NCBI GenBank assembly: GCA_021464415.1
Contig: CM038467.1
Coordinates: 13,905,411-13,969,410, forward strand
Direction: 5' to 3'
Source: Lonicera japonica
Taxonomy: Eukaryota; Streptophyta; Magnoliopsida; Dipsacales; Caprifoliaceae
Length of the DNA: 64,000 bases
Under the pieces are notes generated by a model, which was not told where the DNA came from, did no database searches, and worked only from the letters and a program-made list of their open reading frames with translations. The position numbers were made by a program, and so were the translations under genes. How positions within the stretch are numbered: position 1 is the first letter of the stretch; each line of letters opens with the position of its first letter. This document shows positions 24,356-32,545 of the stretch, piece by piece.

Positions 24356-27217
24356 AACCCATTTTAGGCCACCCTATTTTTGTTTTCCTTATACATAACA
24401 ATCATTCTTGCTAAAAGAATCGCTTATGGATTCATTCTTGTTATCACTTTGTTCTTTTGCAGGGACCCTAAGTACTACTGCATTACAAGGTATGGCTCCT
24501 AAATTACTAAATCCATTTAAATTATCACAAATAAGAAATACATGTGTAAACATCAGGCATGAATAAGGATTCTTTCAAAAAACCAATAAAAAATAGTTTT
24601 CAAAACTAAAACTCTTTCTACAAAGTCTATAAAAATAAAAAACTACATATATGTTCCAACTAACAAAGTGCAGAAAAGAGAAACTAATTTACTCGAGCGC
24701 ATTTTGACACGCTCTCACTATCACCTGAGCCCTCCTCGGGAGTAAGATCAACCACTGGAATGCCTGGAACAGGAGGAACTGCCGCTTAGGAAGGCCCCGC
24801 TGACTAGACAGGAGCCGTAGGACGGATCACCGAGGACCGAGAACGCCTGGAGGTCCGACTGCTACTCCTCCGAGACTCCGTCTGGGCACGAGAAGAAGTC
24901 AGGGGATTGTCCGACCGCAGAGAAATGTCGATAGCCCTCTGGTAGTCATGTATGTATGCTGGAGGGTCCCGACTGACGTACTGGAGCAGGTTCCAGCTAT
25001 AGAGGTATTGGGCGTGCCAAGCCCGCAAATCTGCCACCCGTACACTCACCCGCTGTAAAAGACATAAGAAAGGAGAATCAGCACAGTCAAGAGAATAAAT
25101 AAGTACAAATATAAAAGTATCAAGAGAAGGTGAAGAAGGTACCTCATCACCAGGGCGACCACCCAAGTAGTCAAAAGTGTCCTCAGGAAGGGGATACTCA
25201 GGAACCGTGTATCGACGCAAACCGGCGCCGACATAAGAAATATCTCTAGGGAACGGGGGTAGATCTACCCAAGGAATGAATGGCCCCACCGGAACATCAG
25301 CAGAAGTGGACCCCCCTCCTCGCGAATAAGGAACAAAAGAGGGCGAGAAGATGAGCCGCTGAGACCTGGAGATCAGGCTGGAGGGCCCATAACAGTCGAC
25401 GGGAGGGGAGTCAATGTAGCGTAGGTACGGACACCTGGAAGATCCACCATGCCCGTCGCCCTCAAAGGCGGGACCCCACTAGAAGGAGTAGTTGCCGCAG
25501 CAGGAGGGGTCCGCCCAAACTGCTCGTAATCCGCCCCAAGGTCCGCAGGCTCTCAGGACCTCTCAAAAAATCTTGCTCTCCCCTCGGCAGCCTCGGCAAC
25601 ATCGAAAAGGACCATCGGAGACACAGAAGGACCGGTAGGGAACTCAAATCCCTCAGTGCGCTGCTCCTCCACGGGTGTCGTCTGAGGTGGCTGCTCCAGA
25701 GCCGCCGTCGTATCACCTCCCTCACCTACTGACCTATCACCACCCTCGGCAGCAGCAGGAATGTCCCTCTCTCCCTCGGGGTTCTCGTCCTCGAAATCCA
25801 GAATATTGTCCCTCGGATCGGGGACAGGTGGCAGATGACCCGAAACCGTCCTAGCTAGATGGGTCTGTCCTCGTATATAATGAGGATCGCCTCCAAACGC
25901 CCGATATCTCTTATAGAAGACCCGTCCCCGATTCCCCTTCGGCTCCTTCATCAAATAACGGGCAGCGAAAGCAGCATAGTCTCCCTCCTCAGCGAACGTC
26001 TGAAAGCCAAGACCGTCCACCAAGGCCTACACCGTCACCGGATCAATTTCGCCCGTCCGCCTCATTAGAACCGACGGAAATAGTGGAACTCGAGGCCACT
26101 GGGCCAGTGTGTGTTGGCGAATAACTCTCTCGCCTAAGTAAAAATGAAGGCCGTACTCATCCCTAATCAGCCGCCTGGTCCTCGAGGCGGTCAGAGCACG
26201 GCCGTATCCGAAATGGAGGCCCAGATCACCCCAGGGGCCCACTCAATCTACAAAGAGAACAAAATTTTATTTAAGTTATTTATATTCTATTTACAATTTA
26301 TTTATTGAAAAGAAAAAATACTAAGATATTTACTTGCTCCTCCAGCAGGTCATGGACGGCGGCAGCTCCGATCTCCCGAGTCCGGTATACATAGGAAGCC
26401 CTGTAGTTCCCCGTAATAAATCGGCGGAAAAAAGGAAACTGATCCTCGTTCTCAACGAGGACATTTACCTGGGCGCGACCCAAACGAGTATACGCCACAA
26501 ACCAACTCTGAAGAGGAAACATAAAGAATATCATCAACAATCAACGAACAATAATAATGAAGAACTGGAACAAAGATAAGGGAACAAAAGTATATATCTC
26601 CCACAGCAAGGAAAAGCCCTTAAGGTTCAGGGCTAAGTGGCGAGAAACCTGGTCCATAGCATCATAGAAGACTGCAAGAATGAAACCGCTCCAATCATAG
26701 TCGAGCATGATGCTGAAATCCCGGAGATAGGGCAGCCACTAGAGATGGGCCGTGTCCCCCCCACGAGCCTCAAAAAGGTCATGGAGCATTAGTAAAAGAA
26801 GGACACGGGCATACCGACGCACCTCCTGACGAGTCATCAAAGCTCCTGAAGCAACCAAATGAGCTCTCTTTGTGGCCAGGCGCGTGACCAGAACCGCTTG
26901 GGAGATCGTATCACCTGAACTTCGTCGCTCGGGAAACCACATAAGTGCGCCCACAATGCCCTCTGCTGTCAGACGCAAGGGGACATCGATCTGTATAAGG
27001 ACCCCCCTGAAGGAATCCCGATCATAGCAAATAAGTCGAGGGGGGTCATCATCATCTCCCCCTAGCTCCAGTGAAAAATGTGAGTGGTGTCCCACCAGTG
27101 ACAGGCCAGAGCTAACACCAATACAGCTGCCCTAGATACCCGCTCTGGGAGGGCATCAAAGAAAGAGCCAAAAGGAGTCGCAAGAAGCAACTCCTGGACA
27201 GGGGCCGGTGCATGTCG

Positions 27218-27694
27218 CTACTCTAAAGAAATGGTGTTGGGGGAACCCCAACCACGGCCAACCTATTGCAGACAAAAAGAACGAGTACATGATTATGAGG
27301 GTACTTTGGTGTGATTATGAGAGTTATAGGGTTATAAGGGTAAATTATGTAATTTTCCAAAACCTGAGGGTACTTTGGTGTGATTATGAGAGTTATAGGG
27401 TTATAAGGGTAAATTATGTAATTTTCAAAAAAACCTGAGGGTACTTTGGTGTAATTATAGGAGTTATAGAGTTATAAGGGTAAATTATGTACTTTGGTAA
27501 ATTATAAGAGTTATGAAGTTAGGAGGGTACGTTATGTAGTTTTCTAAAAACACCTAAGAGGTATCACAGGTAAAAGTATGTGTTCGCTAAAATCGGACAT
27601 TATTTCTAAAACATGCATATTAACATTTGTTTAAATAACATGCAGGAAACGACAGAAGTAACAAAACAGATAAATACACGAAAAGAAGACGTAC
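27218..27694 (-). other. intron 1 of antisense gene 2 with a 70-bp minisatellite
   Basis: GT-AG on the minus strand. It contains three to four copies of a unit of about 70 bp (27296-27555) beginning GAGGGTACTTTGGTGTGATT. An intact intron on this strand is invisible to splicing of the sense genomic RNA. Confidence 0.6.
27296..27555 (+). repeat. minisatellite, unit about 70 bp
   Basis: The first two copies (69 and 71 bp) are nearly identical, and the third and fourth are diverged and partly shortened. Confidence 0.85.
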
Positions 27695-28026
27695 CAGAGA
27701 TTGACGATGAATCTCGTGAGAAACAGGCTCCATCAAGAGCCACGGAACATCCAGGACCGGAGCAGTCCGGGTAACGTCTCGGTAGACTACCGCCCGACCA
27801 CGGTCCACCCCATCCTCACCATACCAATCGAGGTCCGCCCAGTCGTCATGGTGAAGGCTGCAGCGAAGAACGCCCTGAGCGTCAGTAAAGGTGACCTCCT
27901 CCTGGTCACCCTCTAGTCTATCGGGATGTGCAGGGTCCATTCGTGTATGTGGAATATGTGAGAAAAATCGGGAAAGTCAAAAAAAGCGGCAGGGTTTCCG
28001 CGCTTAGAAGAAGAAAGAAAGAAAGC

Positions 28027-28047
28027 TAGAGAGAGAGAGAGAGAGAA
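28027..28047. repeat. (GA)n microsatellite
   Basis: A run of GA units (AGAGAGAG...). Read on the minus strand it is a CT-rich stretch in the presumed leader of antisense gene 2. Confidence 0.85.
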
Positions 28048-28083
28048 ATGAGAGAATGAGGTGGAATGAGCTCAGTAAGGGGC

Positions 28084-28091
28084 TTATATAG
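28084..28091 (-). promoter_or_regulatory. TATA box of antisense gene 2
   Basis: CTATATAA on the minus strand, about 145 bp upstream of the ATG at 27940 and about 10 bp from the nearest palindrome. Confidence 0.6.
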
Positions 28092-28101
28092 TGGGGCAGT
28101 T

Positions 28102-28166
28102 TGTCGCGCGACAAATGGTCACATTGTCGCGCGACAAAGAGCCAGACACCGAAGTGTCGCGCGACA
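28102..28166. promoter_or_regulatory. palindrome triplet upstream of antisense gene 2
   Basis: Three intact TGTCGCGCGACA motifs at 28102-28113, 28125-28136 and 28155-28166, immediately upstream of the minus-strand TATA box. Confidence 0.88.
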
Positions 28167-28169
28167 AAC

Positions 28170-29080
28170 CCACCCCTCTCCCCTGATTTTTTGACATTTG
28201 TCTCATTTTATCTCCTGCAGGGGTACTTCAGAGAAGCAGTTTTCGAAAAAATTGCTAAAAACCGCACACCCAGGATGAAAAATTCAAGGAGGACCTCCGA
28301 ATCATCTCTTCGAAAAAGCGAGAACAAAATACAAACATTTAAAGTAGTCTCTAATCTCCCAAAAGGACCGAGACCATCAAATGAGAAAAAGCAAAATATC
28401 AAGATAAGACGGGAATAAAAAAAATCGAAAGAGTAGAAAAGAGAAAAAGCCCGCATGAACGCCCAAAACGAGCGAGAGAAATAGAAATGCAGAGTGACAG
28501 GGAGAGCTACACCAAAAGTGATAGCTAGGCCAAAATCGGCTCAGGGCTTCGTTTTGGGTGAGTAAGGCTCCTGATCACAACAAAGGGATAAAAAGACTCC
28601 TGGTCAAAAACAGAGAAGGCCAAAAAAAGTCTTTCCCAAAAGAGGGAGAAATAAGGGCATCGAAAAACAGAATACGACGTGGGCCCACCAAAAGAGAAAA
28701 ATAAGAAGAGAGCAGAGATCAAAGATTGAATTTTCAAACAAATTTTCTTTTCAGCACATTACAGAAGAGATGATTCGGAAAAACCTCGGACCATCACTCT
28801 GCGGAGAGCAAAAAAAATATGAAAACTGCCTTCTGAGAGAAGTATCTTCACTCAAGGGAAACATGAGAGTAAAAGTTCGGAAAAGATACAGGAAAACGGA
28901 CATCCAGATAAAGATTAGACCTCGAGAAGTTCTTTTTTTGCCCTCACTAAAGTTTCTCTCTCTCACTCTAGCAGTCTAAGAGAGACAACAATTAAAATCA
29001 CCAGAGCACAAACACAAGCCCTCTTCGGAGGCTAATCACAAACACAAGCCCTCGCCAGAGGCAAAATTACTCATGAAAGC
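28170..29080. other. retroelement 3' region without a recognised gene
   Basis: Purine-rich on the plus strand (many GAAAAA and AGAGA runs). Short frames on both strands are compositional. No domain seen. The last part has AAAGCCCTC and GAGGC text that leads into the minisatellite. Confidence 0.5.
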
Positions 29081-29099
29081 CCTCCCAGAGGCAATTTTT

Positions 29100-29760
29100 T
29101 TTCTTCTTACAGATCAAAAACCCTCCCAGAGAGGCACAGTGTAGCAATGGTAGTCCTCCCACCTGAGGCGAGAAGATCAAAAGCCCTCCCAGAGAGGCAC
29201 AATTTAGCAATGATAGTCCTCCCACCTGAGGCGAAGCCCTTCTAGAGAGGTACAGTGTAGCAATGGTAGTCCTCCCACCTAAGGCGAAGCCCTCCCAGAG
29301 AGGCACAGTGTAGCAATAGTAGTCCTCACACCTGAGGCGAAGCCTTCCCAAAGAGGCACATTGTAGCAATGGTAGTCCTCCCACCTGAGGCAAAAGCCCT
29401 CCCAGAGAGGCACAGTGTAGCAGGGTAGTCATCCCACCTGAGGCGAAACCCTCCCAGAGAGGCACAATGTAGCAATGGTAGTCCTCCCACCTGAGGCGAA
29501 GCCCTCCCAGAGAGGCACAGTGTAGCAATGGTAGTCCTCCCACCTGAGGTGAAGCTCTCCCAAAGAGGCACAGTGTAGCAATGGTAGAATCCCACCTGAG
29601 GCGAGAAGATCAAAGGCCTTCTCAGAGAGGCACAGTGTAGCAATGGTAGTCCTTCCACATGAGGCGCAAAGTGGAACAAAAGGTAGTCCTCCCATCTGAG
29701 GCTAATAGAACAATGGTAGTACTCCCATCTGAGGCAAGTGGAGCAAATGAAAGCCCTCAA
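29100..29760 (+). repeat. 53-bp minisatellite before the 3' LTR
   Basis: About ten to twelve copies of a unit of 53 bp, for example GAAGCCCTCCCAGAGAGGCA followed by CAGTGTAGCAATGGTAGTCC and TCCCACCTGAGGC. Some copies carry an extra AGATCAAAA insert. Long open frames on the minus strand here simply translate the repeat. Tandem repeats at this place are a known feature of Tat-clade elements. Confidence 0.9.
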
Positions 29761-29945
29761 AAGAGGCAATGAGGTAACAAAAGCCCTCTCCGGAGGCAAA
29801 ACCAAACACAAAGCCCTCTCCGGAAGCACTCACGAACACTTTTTGCATACGCACACTTTCTTAGAGTTCTCGCGGGAGCCATGGACCATGGTCTCTTCTA
29901 GTCGCCTCAATTCCTTGCAAGCAAGGAGCTTGAGTCGAGAGGGTC

Positions 29946-31509
29946 TGTAGACACCCTGATCCGTGACCCCCGCAAGAACTCTAACGACCTTCGAAAACTA
30001 CTGTTTTTAGGTCCGGAACCCACCCGAGCACCCGAAACTACCCCGAAAGGGTTTGTTGGCCAATAAACCTATTTTTAAGAGAGATTGTCGCACGACATAT
30101 CACATTATCGCGCGATAATCACTGATATGTCGCGCGACAATCACTCCTATGTCACACGACAATCCCTCCTGACATCAGACCATCCACTCTCTGACAAATC
30201 AGTCTGTCAGAAATATCACTTCAGCCGTTTGTCGCGGGACATTGGGCACTATGTCGCGCGACACTTGCCTTTTCTGGGGATATGTCGCGCGACAATCTTC
30301 CCCGAGCAGTATAAATAGGCCAACACCCCCAAGGGTTTGAAGGAAAAACTGGAGATTGAAGAATTCTAAGCTTTAAATCTGATTTTCTAGTATTTTATCA
30401 AGCATTCTTTATTATTGTCTTATTTCTGAAAAATTATCGAATCTATTCTCGACACTGGACGTGTCCCATCTCTGGAATCGAATTCTCAGAAATATCTGAA
30501 GAAGGAAAAGATTATTCTCGCCAGAGATCCCTCTGCCGTATTATATTTTCTTTCTTATTATTATTCTCGTCGGGAAGGTAAAGAAAGTCTCTTCTAGTGT
30601 TTAAACATTGAATATCTGTGTACTTGTTTTATTTCTGTTGTTTTGTCCACGTTTTATTTGAATAAACTTATTGACAAGTTACTAATAGTCTACCGTTTTC
30701 AAAACAAGAGACCCTGATAAAGTCATTTGCAAAATCAGAAGAATAAGTACATTATCATCCGGATAAAATTCTGTTTTCAAAAATCCGAATTGATAAGACT
30801 TATCTAGGAATTAAAGTCAACATATCATGTCTTTTTCATAGACTGCGATGTGTCTGATAAAACTCTCCTCAAAGAGTTCTAATTTCACATTGAATTAGTC
30901 CCGATATAAAGATCCGAACTTTTACAAAGGAAATCACAACACGAGAAAATTGTCATTATCTAAGAAAATAATACGGAACACTCTTTTAAAATAAAAGGTT
31001 TTGTCATTTGTATTTACATCTTTCAAATATATAAAACATCGGATCTCGGAACACAAAGGTTCTCATCCCTTTCCCCCCGTTTTTTTTCCAAAATTAAGGT
31101 TTTCTCACTTGGAAAGTAGTAGACTGTCAGTAAAAGCATCCAAGTTTTTCAACATAGAATAAACATATAAAAGGCCACTAGAGACCGAAAGGGCGGAATA
31201 AATGCTTAACACCTTCCCAAACCGTAATATAGTTTTCGAATCCTATAGAATCCTGGTTTTGTAGACAAACGTGTAAAGAAAGGCTTGTCTATAACCTTTT
31301 CTGTTACATGACCCTTTTTGTCCGTTTTCTCGTAAAACGCATTGGCGACTCTGAAAGAACCCCTTTGTATCTAGAAATAGAACATAGGGACATGTGATAT
31401 GAATCAACAAAGATACTCCAGCAAATGGAATCACAGAATCCGTCTCGATGTTTCAGACGCCCAACCGAACGGGGACGAGACCTGGGGGTCGCATTTGCGG
31501 ATTCTCACA
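29946..31509 (+). repeat. 3' LTR of the Tat element
   Basis: 1564 bp, starting TGTAGACACC and ending TCACA. It differs from the 5' LTR by scattered substitutions, mostly transitions, by small homopolymer indels, and by one extra 22-bp palindrome unit near 30119-30140. The polypurine tract before it (GAGTCGAGAGGG) is weak. Confidence 0.95.
30086..30296. promoter_or_regulatory. palindrome cluster in the 3' LTR
   Basis: Seven motif positions: TGTCGCACGACA at 30086, TATCGCGCGATA at 30107 (both arms changed, palindrome kept), intact copies at 30127, about 30252 and about 30283, TGTCACACGACA near 30149, and TGTCGCGGGACA near 30230. Confidence 0.85.
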
Positions 31510-31514
31510 ACCTT
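31510..31514. repeat. target-site duplication, right copy (ACCTT)
   Basis: Identical to 13593-13597. Confidence 0.9.
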
Positions 31515-31619
31515 GTGTTTAAATTATTTGTTTTAAGTTTAATGCTTTTGGTTGTCTTTGTTAAACTTTAGAGATAAGTGATTTTTGTTGTTTTTTTTCA
31601 GATTATAGTTCAATAAAGG

Positions 31620-32545
31620 CTTATTGAAACTGCATAGAAATGTGAAAGTGCACTGGTCTCCGATAAAGACTTGTCGGGGCTCAATAGTGGCATGTTGTAG
31701 GTTAGTGGTGAAACTAAAAAGGGACTAGAACCTTCATTCTTCAATTATAAAAACTAACTTTGCCCTAAACCTCCATGGGAGGGTTTCTAAGCATCTTTTC
31801 TCTAGAAATTCAACCTTCTCTTTGGATCATAATTTTCCTTAAGAGAAAATTATTCTATGAATTGAGGGGAGCGCGATGATGTAAGAATTTCAAAGTTTTG
31901 ACGATTGGGGTTTTGGATCATTATCCCATTCTTCATCTTTTTTGATATTTATTTCAAGGTATGAAAAATACTTAATATGCATTCTCTTAAAGCTCTGGAG
32001 CACTCTTTGTTATCTTTATTCTTCTACTCAACTTGTTATTGCGTATTTGTTAATTTCATGGTGTTATTATTGGCCTTATTGTTGTATGTTGGCTAAAGTG
32101 TCAAGGGTATTGATTGGTATATGGTCAAGTACACCTGCCAGGTTTGCCAACAGTCCAACAACCCATTTGTAATATCCAATGAGAGGACACAGGTGAGGTG
32201 AGATAGGGATGGCAGAGTAGTACTTAACATGTGACCATGAGAGAACTGGGTATGAGGCCTTATGTGCTATTTGATACGAACATATTCATTGTTAGTATTG
32301 ATTTAATTATTTAAAATTCGTTTATTTTCAGTGTATGGTGTATTTCCCATACATGTTTTTCTTCCATATGTACTTATGGTGAGTGCGGGTTGAGACGTAG
32401 CGAGAGCTTGTGGAAGAACTTATATATTTTTGTAATTTGAACAATGAAGTTTATTTCGGTGTGCTTTAAACATATTGTAATTTAAGGGTATTTGTACATT
32501 ATTATTCATTTTTTATCGCCCCCATGGGCGAGGCGTTACACTTAT
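31620..32545 (-). mobile_element. probable solo LTR (gypsy type)
   Basis: Read on the minus strand the element starts TGTAACGCCTCGCCC at 32540, in the style of plant chromovirus LTRs. It ends at ...TTTCA at 31625, 916 bp. CTTAT occurs on both sides (31620-31624 and 32541-32545) as a 5-bp duplication. No internal region is present. The left end was located mainly by the duplication, so the boundary could be a coincidence. Confidence 0.5.

Larger units (their letters stand above)
24684..27940 (-). pseudogene. antisense cargo gene 2, plant mobile domain, with introns
   Basis: The ATG at 27940 opens an 82-codon exon ending at CTG|GTACGT (27695). Exon 2 starts at 27217 after TTTAGAGTAG and gives FFDALPERVSRAAVLVLALA, CHWWDTTHIFHW, then GEMMMTPLDLFAMIGI, the hallmark of the plant mobile domain (PF10536). 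The domain continues in 27095-26600 (FEARGGDTAHL, DYDWSGFILAVFYDAMDQ), 26540-26330, and 26242-25550 (ERVIRQHTLAQWPRVPLF). A clean 90-bp intron separates GDE|GTACC (25143) from ACAG|RVSVRVADL (25052), and the tail reaches a TAG at 24684. Breaks: TAG at 27062-27064, a frameshift soon after, and further stops (for example 24804). Function unknown; the domain occurs both in host genes such as MAIN/MAIL1 and in transposons. Some exon borders between 26600 and 25300 are uncertain. Confidence 0.7.
13598..31509 (+). mobile_element. Ty3/gypsy LTR retrotransposon, Tat/Ogre type, 17.9 kb
   Basis: Two long direct LTRs begin TGTAGACACC and end TTACA or TCACA. The element is flanked by a perfect 5-bp duplication ACCTT (13593-13597 and 31510-31514). 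The primer site follows the 5' LTR directly. Inside, in order, are leader, gag, protease, RT, RNase H, a second (archaeal-type) RNase H and integrase, which is the Tat-clade order. About 7 kb follow between integrase and the 3' LTR, holding two antisense genes and a minisatellite. The polyprotein is broken many times, so this copy is not autonomous. By eye the LTRs differ by about 50 substitutions over 1.5 kb (roughly 3%), so the insertion is fairly young. Confidence 0.95.

Noticed and set aside
28980..29760. CRISPR-like array (regular repeats near 29.1-29.7 kb)
   Set aside because: The repeats are head-to-tail with no unique spacers, in a plant retroelement; it is a minisatellite.
29067..29829. 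Long overlapping minus-strand frames rich in LLHCASLGG repeats
   Set aside because: They are translations of the 53-bp minisatellite in all frames; no independent evidence of a gene.
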